Positions 26,551 through 36,367 of a stretch of 64,000 nt of DNA are shown here, piece after piece. The stretch's first letter is position 1. Each line of letters starts with the position of its first letter. Source of the DNA: Pseudomonas fulva (GTDB lineage: Bacteria > Pseudomonadota > Gammaproteobacteria > Pseudomonadales > Pseudomonadaceae); contig NZ_JADNYP010000001.1 of assembly GCF_015680705.1 (NCBI RefSeq), positions 303,582 to 367,581 on the forward strand, read 5' to 3'. Made by a program: the position numbers and the translations under genes. The notes below the pieces were generated by a model. That model ran no database searches, was not told the DNA's origin, and was given only the letters and a program-made list of their open reading frames with translations.

Positions 26551-28314
26551 ATGACTGCCAGAACGCAAGCTACCCTGCCGCTACCGAACACGTCGACGGC
26601 CTTTCTGTGGCGTTACGTGCGCCGGCGTCCCTGGCATTTCGGGACCTTGTTCATGCTCATCATTGGCGCCACCAGTTGCGCCGTCGCCGTGCAGTACGGC
26701 ATGAAGCTGCTGGTTGACGCCATGGCCGAAGGAGCGCAAGGAGCGGGACGTGTCTGGCAGCCCTTCGGCCTGTTCATTGCGCTGATCGTGGTCGAGAACC
26801 TGTTCTGGCGCTGTGGCGGCTACCTGGGCTGCCGGACGGTGGTAGCCAGCTGCGCGGATCTGCGCATCGACCTGTTCAACCACCTCACCGGCCATCCGAT
26901 GCGCTTCTTCACTCAGCACTTCGCCGGTTCCCTGGCCAATCGGATTTCCTCGGCAGGCGCCGCGGCCGGCTCGATCTATGGCGGCCTGGCGTGGAAGATC
27001 ATACCGCCTTGCGTCGACTTCATCGGCGCGGTGGTGGTGTTGCTGACTGTCGACGTGGCGATGGGCCTGGCCCTGATCGTCAGCGTGCTGGTGGTGGCTT
27101 CGCTGATCACGGTCATGGGTGTCCGTGGCCGTAGCCGGCACATCGCTTTCGCTGCACAGTCGGCCCGTGTGGGCGGCGAGATCGTCGACCAGGTCTCCAA
27201 CGTCTGGACCATCAAGGCGTTCTCGGCGCGGGAGCGGGAGCGCCGGCGCCTGGAGCAGGCGATCGGCAGGGAAGCCAAGGCCCAGCGGCGCAGCTGGCTG
27301 TATCTGGAAAAGGCCCGGATGCTGCATGACATCTGTCTCTCGGTACTGGCTGGCGGAATGCTTGGCTGGGCCATCCTGCACTGGCGCAACGGCCTGATCA
27401 CGCCGGGCGACGTGGTGATGGTCAGCGCCCTCACCTTCCGCATCCTTCACGGCTCGCGCGACTTGGCGCTGGCGCTGGTCGACACCTCCCAGCAGATGGG
27501 CGTGATCGCCGAAACCTTGCAGATCATCGTCCAGCCCCATGGCCTGAGCGACAGTCCGCTGGAGCTGGCGCAAAGTCGGGGAAGCATACGCCTGATCGAC
27601 GTCAGCTATAGCCATGCCAACGGACACAAGGTGTTCAAGCACCTGTTCCTGGACATACCGGCCGGGCAGAAGGTCGGCATCGTCGGCCGCTCCGGTGCCG
27701 GCAAGTCGACCTTGCTGAGCCTGGCCCAGCGGCTGGACGATGTGCATGGCGGCGTGGTACTGATCGACGGTCGCGATATCCGCACCGTCAACCAGGACAG
27801 CCTGCGCCGGCAGATTGCCGTGGTGCCGCAGGAACCGGCGTTGTTCAACCGCAGCATCCTGGAAAACATTGGCTATGGCCAGCCTGCCGCGAGCCGTGAG
27901 CAGATCATTCAAGCGGCGCGCCATGCCCACTGCGAGGAATTCATCCGCGCACTGCCAGAGGGCTTCGATACCCGGGTTGGCGAACGCGGCCTGATGCTGT
28001 CCGGTGGCCAGCGCCAACGCCTGGGACTGGCTCGGGCCTTCTTGAAGGACGCACCGATCCTGATCCTCGACGAAGCCACCTCCGCGCTCGATTCCGAATC
28101 CGAGGCCAAGATCCAGCTGGCCCTGGAGCAACTGATGCAAGGACGCACCGTGCTGGCCGTGGCGCACCGGCTTTCGACCTTGGCACGGTTCGACCGGATC
28201 GTCGTGCTGCAGGACGGCCAGATCGTCGAGGATGGCCCGCCCGATACGCTGCGCCAAGGCGGCGGGCCGTTCCAGCAACTATGGATGGCGCAGGGCATGG
28301 GCGAGACGATATGA
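26551..28314 (+). CDS. ABC exporter, fused membrane and ATPase domains (MsbA/LipA type)
   Basis: A 587-residue half-transporter that should act as a homodimer. A six-helix membrane domain covers about residues 20-330. The ATPase domain has Walker [10 protein letters not shown] near 383, signature LSGGQRQR near 485 and Walker [13 protein letters not shown] near 505. It is of the family exporting lipids, peptides or drugs; the substrate is unknown. Its ATG at 26551 gives the usual 20-residue N-terminus. It resembles the second exporter at 46387-48240 in domain plan but is otherwise distinct. Confidence 0.9.
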   Translation: MTARTQATLPLPNTSTAFLWRYVRRRPWHFGTLFMLIIGATSCAVAVQYGMKLLVDAMAEGAQGAGRVWQPFGLFIALIVVENLFWRCGGYLGCRTVVASCADLRIDLFNHLTGHPMRFFTQHFAGSLANRISSAGAAAGSIYGGLAWKIIPPCVDFIGAVVVLLTVDVAMGLALIVSVLVVASLITVMGVRGRSRHIAFAAQSARVGGEIVDQVSNVWTIKAFSARERERRRLEQAIGREAKAQRRSWLYLEKARMLHDICLSVLAGGMLGWAILHWRNGLITPGDVVMVSALTFRILHGSRDLALALVDTSQQMGVIAETLQIIVQPHGLSDSPLELAQSRGSIRLIDVSYSHANGHKVFKHLFLDIPAGQKVGIVGRSGAGKSTLLSLAQRLDDVHGGVVLIDGRDIRTVNQDSLRRQIAVVPQEPALFNRSILENIGYGQPAASREQIIQAARHAHCEEFIRALPEGFDTRVGERGLMLSGGQRQRLGLARAFLKDAPILILDEATSALDSESEAKIQLALEQLMQGRTVLAVAHRLSTLARFDRIVVLQDGQIVEDGPPDTLRQGGGPFQQLWMAQGMGETI

Positions 28315-28387
28315 AGCGCTGCGGCCGCCCGGTGATGCTGCGCATGGCCTGGCGTCCAATCGCCAGGTCAATGCCTGACTGGCCCGC

Positions 28388-28690
28388 CTAACCGGCGCAA
28401 CCGGCAAGCCTGCGTGAAACCGGCAGGCCTCCGGCGGCCAGGTGACGCGCACGGCCGACGCCCCAGGCCAGAGCCCTGTTCATCGACTCGCCAGGGCGCG
28501 AATCGAACGCCTCCTCGTACAGGTGTGCGCCCGTGTGTGCGTAGATGCCGATGAACAGCTGGGTGCTGCCGATGCGTGACAGCCGGACCTGGACATCGAT
28601 CTTGGTGCCGTCCTCGAGGGTTTCGGCGTGTACGCGGTGATGCAGCGTGGGGTCTGTCCACCGCCAAAAGGTAGGACCGCGAAGTTTCAT
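28388..28690 (-). CDS. Conserved small protein of unknown function
   Basis: A 100-residue, mostly soluble protein (MKLRGPTFWRW start) with WRW and RVHAETLEDGTKIDVQVRLS stretches and a basic C-terminus. A GGAGAG RBS precedes the ATG. No domain is recognised. The codon pattern and clean RBS support it as a real gene. Confidence 0.6.
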   Translation of the reverse strand: MKLRGPTFWRWTDPTLHHRVHAETLEDGTKIDVQVRLSRIGSTQLFIGIYAHTGAHLYEEAFDSRPGESMNRALAWGVGRARHLAAGGLPVSRRLAGCAG

Positions 28691-28884
28691 GCCACTCTCC
28701 TACGTCTTTTTTTCAATCCAGGAGTGAGTGCCACCATGCGCCTGCCGTCAAAGGAACGCGAGCCCCCGCGCCAGGTGCCCGGGGCGATCCGGACCGGCGG
28801 CCTGGAATGTTGTACGGTCGCTCCTTCTTTGTACTGCCTTGGCTACCGCGCCGCTTGTAGAAGGACTGCCGCTGGCGTATAAAA

Positions 28885-28899
28885 TGTTATGTTATAACA
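28885..28899. promoter_or_regulatory. Candidate Zur box upstream of TonB receptor
   Basis: TGTTATGTTATAACA has perfect 6-bp arms (TGTTAT/ATAACA) around a 3-nt centre and matches the gammaproteobacterial Zur core GTTAT-N3-ATAAC. It ends 20 bp before the receptor's ATG and probably overlaps the promoter (TATAAA at 28879-28884). Zinc regulation is inferred from the motif. Confidence 0.62.
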
Positions 28900-28919
28900 A
28901 CTTAAAGGAAGAGGATTTC

Positions 28920-31028
28920 ATGTACGAATTTGCACAGCGCGGCAGGCGCTGGGTGCTAACAGGGGCAGCCGTGGCCAGCAGCGTCCTGTCCGGTACAGCG
29001 TTTTCGGCCTCCGAAGCCGAGCGAACGCATGCCACCGAACTGGACGCCATGGAAGTCGTTGGCCAGCGAAGCGCTGCAGAACCGATCAGGCCGCTGGCGC
29101 GCGGTAGGCTCAGCAACGCGCCGCAAAGCCTGCCAGCGGCTGTGTCCACGCTTACGGACGAAGACATCCGTACGCTCAATGTGGACCGGGATATTTCCAA
29201 CATATATCGCCGTGTTCCTGGCGTGGTGGCCAACAATATCGACCAGGGCGATACGGGCAACGGTTTTCGCATGCGCGGCTTCGCGACCAATGGCACCCAC
29301 GGCGCGGACGTGGCGGTCTATGTCGATGGCGTGCCGCAGAACATTCCATCGAGTCAGGGTGGGGCAGGTCACGGCCCGGTGTTCCTGGAGTGGCTCACCC
29401 CGCAGATGATCAAGCGTGTCGACGTCATCAAGGGACCGGTATCGGCACTGTACGGCGACCAGAACCGCGCAGGCTCGGTGAACATCGAGACGCTCGATGG
29501 CGGCGACGTGGCCTCGAGCATAGGCCTGGACATCGCCAGTTTCGATGGTCGTCGCGCCAACCTGGTGCTCGGTGGCGCACAGGAGGGGTTCGAATCGCTG
29601 TTCGTGGCCGACATCTACAAGACCAACGGCTATCGCAAAGCGGCCCAAACCGACCGTGACAACTACTTCTGGAAACTGACCAAGGTCGTTGACGATGCCA
29701 AGTACTCTGCCCGCTTCAGCCATTACCAGTCGGACTTCAAGAACGACGGTTACCTCAACCTGCCTGCGCTCAGGGCTGGCCAGATCAGCCGCCGCGATAC
29801 CGACAACCTTTATGGTTTCGGCAATGCCAACCGTAACACCTATGTCTTCAATCGCGCGCCGGCGGACGGCGAGGCTGGCCTGTACTACACCGCCTACTAC
29901 GAGGACTTCAGGCGGGTCCGCGGCATCGCCAATGGCAGCGATACCCACAACTACGGAAAGGATGAGCGTGACATCTATGGTGGCCGCCTGGCCTACAATT
30001 TCGTCCACGAAGACACTGCCGCGCTGATGATTGGCACCGAGGCACGCCGCGACAAGGGCGATGCCTATCGCCAGCAGTACCGCAACTTCCAGCCGACACC
30101 GAACTTCTACTATGACTTCGACATGGACCTGATCACCTATGGCGTCTTCGCCCAAGGCCAGTACAAACCGTTCGACGCGCTGAAGGTGCTCGGTGGCATC
30201 CGTTACGACCGTTTCGACTACGACATCGACAACCTCAAGTTCCGCGATGCCGATACCGGCTACCACAGTTCGGTGACCACACCGAAATTCGGCCTGGTGT
30301 GGACGCCGATCGAGCAGCTCGAACTGTTCGCCAACGTTGCCCAGGGCTTTCGCTCGCCAGCGGCAGAGTACATCAGTTCCGGAAGTGCCAGCGCACTGCC
30401 TCCAAGCCGATCCGGCGGCCAGGTCAACGGCAGCGTTCGCCAAAGCAAGGTCAAGTCCTACGATGTCGGTTTCACCGCACGACCGAGCGATCGGCTCACC
30501 ACCACTACCGAGTTCTATTACATCGAGAACGACAGCGAGACGGTGCAGACTTCGCCAGGCGTATACGAGCAGGTCGGCGATACCACTCGCCGAGGCGCGG
30601 AGACCAGCTTCAACTACCAAGCCACGTCCACCGTCAGCGCGTATGCGAGCTACGCAAGGATCATCGATGCGGTGATCAACAATCCGGCGCCAGGTACCGG
30701 TGCCAGGCTGGTCGTGCCCGAGCATACCTACAAGGCGGGCGTGCAGTATCGCGACGCATTGCTGGGCGGCCAGCTGACGCTCAACGCCGATGCCTACCAC
30801 CTGGCGGGTATCCCCTACTACATCGGCACCGAGAAAAAGCAAATGCCGCCCTATACCCGTTACGACCTGCGGGCCACCTACGACTACAGCGACTATCAAT
30901 TCAGCCTGTACGGTACCTTCCAGCCCCATCGCTACGGCAGCGAAGTGGCGTACGGTACCAGTACCGGGCTGGTGATCGTGCCACAACCGTCCACCACTCT
31001 GGGCGCGTCGGTCAGGTACTTCTTCTGA
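28920..31028 (+). CDS. TonB-dependent outer-membrane receptor (probable zinc-regulated uptake)
   Basis: A 702-residue receptor. The ATG at 28920 follows AAGGAAGAGG; the signal peptide ends near residue 30 (SGTAFSASEAE). The plug domain runs about residues 60-165, with NVDRDISNIYRRVPGVVANN and RMRGFATNGTHGADVAVYVD, and VDVIKGPVSALYGDQNRAGS near 165. A beta-barrel follows, ending in the aromatic RYFF. There is no STN signalling domain. The palindrome directly upstream points to Zur control, so a zinc or zincophore substrate is the working guess. Confidence 0.9.
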   Translation: MYEFAQRGRRWVLTGAAVASSVLSGTAFSASEAERTHATELDAMEVVGQRSAAEPIRPLARGRLSNAPQSLPAAVSTLTDEDIRTLNVDRDISNIYRRVPGVVANNIDQGDTGNGFRMRGFATNGTHGADVAVYVDGVPQNIPSSQGGAGHGPVFLEWLTPQMIKRVDVIKGPVSALYGDQNRAGSVNIETLDGGDVASSIGLDIASFDGRRANLVLGGAQEGFESLFVADIYKTNGYRKAAQTDRDNYFWKLTKVVDDAKYSARFSHYQSDFKNDGYLNLPALRAGQISRRDTDNLYGFGNANRNTYVFNRAPADGEAGLYYTAYYEDFRRVRGIANGSDTHNYGKDERDIYGGRLAYNFVHEDTAALMIGTEARRDKGDAYRQQYRNFQPTPNFYYDFDMDLITYGVFAQGQYKPFDALKVLGGIRYDRFDYDIDNLKFRDADTGYHSSVTTPKFGLVWTPIEQLELFANVAQGFRSPAAEYISSGSASALPPSRSGGQVNGSVRQSKVKSYDVGFTARPSDRLTTTTEFYYIENDSETVQTSPGVYEQVGDTTRRGAETSFNYQATSTVSAYASYARIIDAVINNPAPGTGARLVVPEHTYKAGVQYRDALLGGQLTLNADAYHLAGIPYYIGTEKKQMPPYTRYDLRATYDYSDYQFSLYGTFQPHRYGSEVAYGTSTGLVIVPQPSTTLGASVRYFF

Positions 31029-31235
31029 GCATCGAGGCGCCTGCCCGCATGGGCAGGCCCTGGGCTCGGCTACCCCGCGGGCCAACCATTGCAACAGCGC
31101 CTGACAGCCGTTAGAGTCGCCGTTGGGCGTGAGCTGCGCCTGCGGTCCGCGCAAAGGGGTTGCCCAAGCCACATCCATCGACATTTCCATTCCAACTCCG
31201 GCTTGTCGGCGGACCGAGCCTCCCAAGGAGTTGGC

Positions 31236-32480
31236 ATGATCGCCAAGCACGATTCCCGATACCACGGCCTGCCCGACCTGCCCATCCTGCGCAAGCGTGC
31301 CAAACGCCTGCTCAGCGAACTCAGGCAGGGTGAAGCCGACGCCACCCGCGAACAGCTGCGAAAACTCGGCCTGGCCGGCCCCGACTACCGCCTGGCAGAC
31401 GTCCAGTGGCTGGTGGCACGCGAGTCCGGCTTTGCCAGTTGGCCCAGGCTCAAGGCCCATGTCGATGCCGTCGCGTTCGCGGCGCGTCATCCCGGCTTCG
31501 CTGCCGATGACGCGGCAAGCGTGCAGCATTGGCGCTGTGGCAACGACATCGAGCACAACCTGCGCACCGCCGGCTTCAGCGGCTCGTTCCACATGTTCGA
31601 CGATCCGATGGTCATCGGGCCCGTACCGGCATTGCCCGACGAGCGATACTGGCAGGTACGGGCCGACTATCTGCGACAGGCCTTCGATCTCGACATCCAG
31701 GACATCGAACGGCGCCAGACCGCGCAGCGATCAGCATTGGCGCGACTGGGCGGTGACAGCGAGGTGGTGCTCTGGTGCGAGGCGGATGCCTATGACCAGC
31801 TGTTTCTGGTGCGCTTTCTGGCGAGCCTCCCCAGCCTGCCCCGTCGGCTCGAGCTGATCGAGATCAGCGCAGTCCCCGGTGTCGAACGTTTCATCGGCAT
31901 TGGCCAGCTGGCTCCAGACCTGCTGGCCTGGCTTTGGCCGCAACGACGTCCATTGGGCGAGCCAGCCGTGGCCCTGGCGCGCAAGGCATGGGCTGCCTAC
32001 ACCGCGCCGCAACCCAGCGCCTGGGCTTGCCTGGCAGCCCAGCCGCACACGGCGCTGCCCCTGTTGCGCAATGCCCTGGCGCGACAACTGCAGGAATTGC
32101 CGGGAGCGCGCGACGGCTTGAGCCTTACCGAGCGTCTGCTCCTGAATGTCCTGGCCAGCCACGGCGAACTGCCCGCCGGACGCGTGTTCGCGCAGCTGAA
32201 CATGCATGACGAACCCCTGCCCTACCTGGGTGACCTGATGTTCGATGTCCTGCTGCGACCGCTGGTCGATGCGGTCCACCCGCTGCTGCTGGAGGGTCGC
32301 GGCGACAGCTGGTTGCAACGGCCCTTGCGGCTGACGGCACTTGCCGAAAAGATCCTCGCAGGACAGGCGCACTGGCTCGATCACAGTCCAAGGCAGCGCT
32401 GGGTCGGTGGAGTACTTGTCCGGGCCGATGCGAAGCCTTGGGTCGTCAGCGAGCAAGGCGATGTCTGGCAGCGCGGGTGA
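31236..32480 (+). CDS. DUF1835 domain protein
   Basis: A 414-residue protein. The ATG at 31236 follows AAGGAG. Residues about 90-230 match the DUF1835 pattern (HWRCGNDIEHNLRTAGFSGS, FDDPMVIGPVPAL, VVLWCEADAYDQLFLVRFLA). An N-terminal 70-residue helical part (PILRKRAKRLLSELRQGEAD) resembles the ankyrin-type leader seen in related proteins. The function is unknown. It lies in the same direction as the receptor but 207 bp away. Confidence 0.75.
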   Translation: MIAKHDSRYHGLPDLPILRKRAKRLLSELRQGEADATREQLRKLGLAGPDYRLADVQWLVARESGFASWPRLKAHVDAVAFAARHPGFAADDAASVQHWRCGNDIEHNLRTAGFSGSFHMFDDPMVIGPVPALPDERYWQVRADYLRQAFDLDIQDIERRQTAQRSALARLGGDSEVVLWCEADAYDQLFLVRFLASLPSLPRRLELIEISAVPGVERFIGIGQLAPDLLAWLWPQRRPLGEPAVALARKAWAAYTAPQPSAWACLAAQPHTALPLLRNALARQLQELPGARDGLSLTERLLLNVLASHGELPAGRVFAQLNMHDEPLPYLGDLMFDVLLRPLVDAVHPLLLEGRGDSWLQRPLRLTALAEKILAGQAHWLDHSPRQRWVGGVLVRADAKPWVVSEQGDVWQRG

Positions 32481-32616
32481 TCGGCAGGATGAACACCTGC
32501 CTCACGGTCGAGCCTGGCAGTCGTGCGCAAGCTTCGCTGGACTGCCCGACAGGCATGTGCGCCTGGCATGCCCAAGTGTTCCATTCACCCGGTGTGTCTG
32601 GGTCGAGGTCGAACGA

Positions 32617-33492
32617 CTAGGCCATCCACGTCTCGACCACCACGCGGGTCGCCGCGGCGATCAGTTCGCTGTTCGCCGGCGCGGCCTTTTCCCGACCACG
32701 GCTATATACCGCCAGGATCCACGGCGCCCGCCCTGGCGGCCAGACGATGCCGACATCGTTGGCCACGCCGTAGTCGCCAGACCCGGTCTTGTCCCCCACG
32801 GTCCAGCCCTCGGGCAGCCCGGCGCGAATCCGGGTAGCGCCCGTGGTATTGCCCTTGAGCCAGGCCTGCAGCTGCTGCTGGGCCGCGATCGGCAGGCCAT
32901 CGGTCAACAGCAGGCGCTCGAGGGTAGCGCCCATGGCCAGCGGCGAAGAAGTATCGCGAGGGTCCCCGGGTAGCGCGCTGTTGAGCTCCGGCTCGTAGCG
33001 ATCGAGGCGCAAGACCGGGTCGCCCAGCCTGCGGGCGAAAGCGGTCAGGCCGGCCGGGCCACCGACCTGCTCGAGCAACAGGTTGCCTGCGGTATTGTCG
33101 CTGTACTGCACTGCGGCCGCGCACAGTTCAGCGACGGTCATGCCTGCGCCGACGTGCTTTTGCGTGACGGGCGAATACACCACCAGTTTGTCGCGCCCAT
33201 AGACGAGCCTGCGTTGCAGCAAGCCCGGGTCGCCCTGGGCCTGGTGCAGGATGGCCCCGGCGAGGACCACCTTGAAGGTGCTGCACAAGGCGAAGCGCTC
33301 TTCGGCACGATAAGCCAGGCGCTTGCCGGTCCCCGTGTCCAGCGCCCACAGGCCCAGCGTACGGTCCGCAGACCGCTCGAGCCGTTGCAGCCGCTGCTCC
33401 AGCGGGTCGGCTGCCCAGCTCGGCAGAGCCAGGAGCGAGGTGCATCCAAGGATGCCTTGAAGCAGCTGCCGGCGGCGTATGGTTGGTTTCAC
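32617..33492 (-). CDS. Class A beta-lactamase
   Basis: A 291-residue serine beta-lactamase. All four class A elements are intact: STFK (Ser71-Lys74), SDN (131-133), EPELN with general-base Glu167, and KTG (235-237). The GTG at 33492 has GGGAG 8 nt upstream; an ATG 5 codons earlier is possible. The leader has RRRQLLQG, suggesting Tat export, and cleavage is likely after SWA near residue 27. No mobile element flanks it, so it looks chromosomal. It is expected to hydrolyse penicillins; the spectrum cannot be judged. Confidence 0.95.
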   Translation of the reverse strand: MKPTIRRRQLLQGILGCTSLLALPSWAADPLEQRLQRLERSADRTLGLWALDTGTGKRLAYRAEERFALCSTFKVVLAGAILHQAQGDPGLLQRRLVYGRDKLVVYSPVTQKHVGAGMTVAELCAAAVQYSDNTAGNLLLEQVGGPAGLTAFARRLGDPVLRLDRYEPELNSALPGDPRDTSSPLAMGATLERLLLTDGLPIAAQQQLQAWLKGNTTGATRIRAGLPEGWTVGDKTGSGDYGVANDVGIVWPPGRAPWILAVYSRGREKAAPANSELIAAATRVVVETWMA

Positions 33493-33687
33493 GTGTGCGC
33501 TCCCCATGACGAATTTCGAACGGCGGAGATTAGACAGGTTGACGTCTCGGACCAAGCCGGCAGCTGGCCGGGACTGTTACCTTTTTTGACAAATGTTCGA
33601 GCCGCATCCGGTGGCCCATCGTCCCTGCCGCGAAAGCCAGCTAGCTGATGTCCATGTCCGGCCCGGAGCCAGGCCGCAAGGCAACCG

Positions 33688-34308
33688 TCAGGTCGAAACA
33701 ACTCCGGCGAACAGCGGTTCGAGCAGCAGGCATCGACGCGCCGCCTCGACTTCGGCCAGCGCCGTCTGCTCTGGGGCCACCAGGCCTTGCAGGTAGACGA
33801 ACTGCACGTCGAACAAGCCGATGGTCGCCAGTACATGGCGCAGGTAGGGCGTGAGGAAATCCGGCTGGCGAGCCCGGGGGCCGCGATGGAAGCCACCCGA
33901 ACTGACGAGCACATGCACCGGACGGTCCGCCAGCAGTCCGACCTTACCGTCGGGCGTGGCCGCGAAGGTACGGCCAATCCGCACCACCAGATCGATCCAG
34001 AGCTTGAGAGCGGCCGGTAGCGTGAAGTTGTGCATGGGCGTTGCAATCACCAGTGCATCGCTGCGCTCGAGCTCGCCGATCAGACGTTGCGACAACTCCA
34101 ATACCGGATCGCTGTCGGGAAGCCTTTGGGTGAGCGCATCGGCGTAGAGCCTGTCCAGCGGTCTCAGGGCATCGCCTTGCAGGTCCCGCCTCGTCAGGAT
34201 CAGGCCAGGCTTGCGACGCTGCAGGGCGTCGAGCAGCTCTTCAGCCAGGCGATAGCCAAGCGATGATGCTGGCCGCGGACTGGCATTGATCAGCAGGACC
34301 TCACGCAT
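33688..34308 (-). CDS. FMN-dependent NADH-azoreductase / NAD(P)H quinone oxidoreductase family
   Basis: A 206-residue flavodoxin-fold enzyme starting MREVLLINASPRPASS. It has the FMN phosphate loop (NASPRPASSLGYRLAEELL), the PMHNFTLPAALKLWIDLVVR family motif near residue 95 and VLVSSGGFHRGPRA near 134. This is the AcpD/azoreductase plan; such enzymes reduce quinones and azo dyes with NAD(P)H. The start overlaps the acetyltransferase gene by 8 bp, so the two are likely cotranscribed. Confidence 0.88.
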   Translation of the reverse strand: MREVLLINASPRPASSLGYRLAEELLDALQRRKPGLILTRRDLQGDALRPLDRLYADALTQRLPDSDPVLELSQRLIGELERSDALVIATPMHNFTLPAALKLWIDLVVRIGRTFAATPDGKVGLLADRPVHVLVSSGGFHRGPRARQPDFLTPYLRHVLATIGLFDVQFVYLQGLVAPEQTALAEVEAARRCLLLEPLFAGVVST

Positions 34309-34756
34309 GGCACGTCCCCTCCGGCAGCGGCTGGACGAAATGCATACCCTTGGCGAGCAGGCCCTCACGGAAGTAGAACCGTTGCGCGAGCGGCATGTGC
34401 AAGCCGGTATCGAGCACCAGGTGCTGCGCTGCGCTGCGTATCGCTTCGCGGCGGACCTGGTCGAGCAACTGTGCTCCAATCCCGGCGTGGCGCTGCGACT
34501 GGGCAACCACCAGGTCATCGACATAGACGAACCGCCCATGAAGCAGGTTCTCTAGCATGCGAAAGCCGACCAGGCCGACCAGTTCGGTGTCGAGCCAGGC
34601 CCCGAGCAACCGGTAGTGCTGTTGGGACTGGCGTTGCACCTGGGTGGCGAATGCGCAGGCGTCCACCAGCAAGGGACGTAACAGGCGCATCAGTTCGAAA
34701 GCGCCGAGCAGGTCGGCGTGCTTTATCAGGTAGCAAAAGCGTGGCTGGAGCTTCAT
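34301..34756 (-). CDS. GNAT family N-acetyltransferase
   Basis: A 151-residue protein. The ATG at 34756 (MKLQPRFCYLI) fits domain limits; the frame continues upstream without support. The GNAT core is seen as LVGLVGFRMLENLLHGRFVY, then YVDDLVVAQSQRHAGIGAQL, whose Q/RxxGxG/A loop binds acetyl-CoA, and QHLVLDTGLHMPLAQRFYFR. The substrate is unknown. It is followed by the azoreductase gene with an 8-bp overlap and is divergent from a MocR regulator. Confidence 0.85.
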   Translation of the reverse strand: MKLQPRFCYLIKHADLLGAFELMRLLRPLLVDACAFATQVQRQSQQHYRLLGAWLDTELVGLVGFRMLENLLHGRFVYVDDLVVAQSQRHAGIGAQLLDQVRREAIRSAAQHLVLDTGLHMPLAQRFYFREGLLAKGMHFVQPLPEGTCHA

Positions 34757-34921
34757 GGTCGGTGCCCTTGGCGGAATGAGCCCGCACCATAGGACGTCGC
34801 AGCTTTTCGACACAGGGCCAGGAACGCTCGGAATGCATGGGTCATGGGCGTGGGCGTCGCGCAGGCGCGATCGCCTGTGTACGTGAGCTACCATCTGGCG
34901 GCTACCTGGAGGAAAGTCGTC

Positions 34922-36328
34922 ATGCTCGCCCGCAGCACACCGGATCGTAACGCCACCCTGCCGGTCTACCGGCAACTCTACCAACGCTACCGCGACGCCA
35001 TCATCGCCGGCCAGCTCAAGCCAGGCGATCGCGTGCCCTCGGTGCGAGCGCTGGCCGCCGAGCTGAACCTGGCACGCGGCACGGTGGAGACGGCCTACCA
35101 GCTATTGATCGGCGAAGGCTATCTGCAAGCCCGTGGTTCGGCCGGCACCGTAGTATGCCCGCACTTGTCGAAGGCCGCGGTCATGCCGCCAGCGGCCACG
35201 GCACCGCTGCCCTGTTACACGGCGACGCATACCGGGGCTGCGCCGATGCCCTTGCAGATGGGGCTGCCGGCGCTCGATGCATTCCCGCGCAAGACCTGGA
35301 CACGCCTGGCCAGTCGCGTGGTCCAGCAAAGCGGCCTGGAGGGCATGGTCTATCCGGACCCACAAGGGGATGAACCGCTACGGGTGGCCGTGGCTCGTTA
35401 CCTTGGCATATCGCGCGGCATCGCCTGCGCCCCCGAACAGGTGTTCATCTGCGCCGGCTATCGTGCCTGCCTGGAACTGATCGCGCGCAGCGTGCTGAAC
35501 GGTGGCGACCAGGGATGGTTCGAAGACCCGGGCTACTTCCTGGCTCGACGGTTCTTCGAACAGAGCGCCCTGGAGCTGGTGCCGGTGCCAGTGGATGCGC
35601 ACGGACTGCGCGTGGAAGTCGGGACCTACCGTGCACCCCAGGCACGCTTTGCCGTCGTCACGCCTTCGCACCAGAGCCCGCTGGGCGTGTCCATGTCGCT
35701 GCCTCGCAGGCAGGCCTTGCTGGCCTGGGCCTACGACCAGCGCAGCTGGATCATCGAAGACGACTACGACAGCGAGTACCGCTACGTGGGCCGACCGTTG
35801 CCGGCCTTGAAGAGCCTCGATACTCATGGGCGCGTGCTCTATACCGGAACCTTCAGCAAGGTGCTGGTCCCTGGCCTGCGCCTGGCCTACCTGGTGGCGC
35901 CACCGGAGCAGGTCGCACGCTTCGCCCGCACGGCCGATGTCCTGCACAACCATTGCCCGCACCTGTTGCAGCGCACTACCGCGACCTTCATCGAGGAAGG
36001 GCATTTTGCCCGTCACCTGAAGAAGATGCGCAGTCTGTACGCCTGTCGCCGTGCCCTGCTCAGCGATGCCATTGCCGCTCGCCTGGGGGACAGGCTGAGC
36101 CTCGAACTGCGCGCCGGCGGCATGCATGTGCTGGCGAGCCTGGCGGCAGGCTTGCAGGACAACCTGCTTGCCAGCCGTGCGCGCCAGGCTGGCCTGGCTC
36201 CACAGGCGCTTTCCAGCTGGTACCAGCAGGCGCCGGCGCGGCAGGGGCTGTTGATGGGCTTCACCAATGTGAAGGATGCGGAGTCAGCGGCGGAACTTGC
36301 CACGCGCATCGCCGCGCTGCTGGATTGA
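34922..36328 (+). CDS. MocR/PdxR-type regulator (GntR HTH fused to aminotransferase fold)
   Basis: A 468-residue regulator. The ATG at 34922 is preceded by TGGAGGAAAG. The N-terminal GntR wHTH (about 15-80) has IIAGQLKPGDRVPSVRALAA. The fold-type I aminotransferase domain begins near 110, with the PLP lysine in TGTFSKVLVPGLRLAYLV near residue 318 and the DDYDSEYRY signature near 282. MocR proteins use PLP as a cofactor to sense amines or vitamin B6. It is divergent from the acetyltransferase/azoreductase pair, its likely target. Confidence 0.92.
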   Translation: MLARSTPDRNATLPVYRQLYQRYRDAIIAGQLKPGDRVPSVRALAAELNLARGTVETAYQLLIGEGYLQARGSAGTVVCPHLSKAAVMPPAATAPLPCYTATHTGAAPMPLQMGLPALDAFPRKTWTRLASRVVQQSGLEGMVYPDPQGDEPLRVAVARYLGISRGIACAPEQVFICAGYRACLELIARSVLNGGDQGWFEDPGYFLARRFFEQSALELVPVPVDAHGLRVEVGTYRAPQARFAVVTPSHQSPLGVSMSLPRRQALLAWAYDQRSWIIEDDYDSEYRYVGRPLPALKSLDTHGRVLYTGTFSKVLVPGLRLAYLVAPPEQVARFARTADVLHNHCPHLLQRTTATFIEEGHFARHLKKMRSLYACRRALLSDAIAARLGDRLSLELRAGGMHVLASLAAGLQDNLLASRARQAGLAPQALSSWYQQAPARQGLLMGFTNVKDAESAAELATRIAALLD

Positions 36329-36367
36329 GGCGGCGCCAGGCAACGAGCGCGTCGGCGCAGGTTGCGC

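Noticed and set aside
26313..26591. Short frames with CGICG and CQKKC pairs in the TrxR/exporter spacer
   Set aside because: No start signals, no continuing family similarity, and overlap with both promoters.
28956..31592. An 878-codon open frame on the minus strand opposite the TonB receptor
   Set aside because: It lies antisense to a receptor with clear domains and RBS. High GC at third positions opens long antisense frames, and the translation has no recognisable domain.
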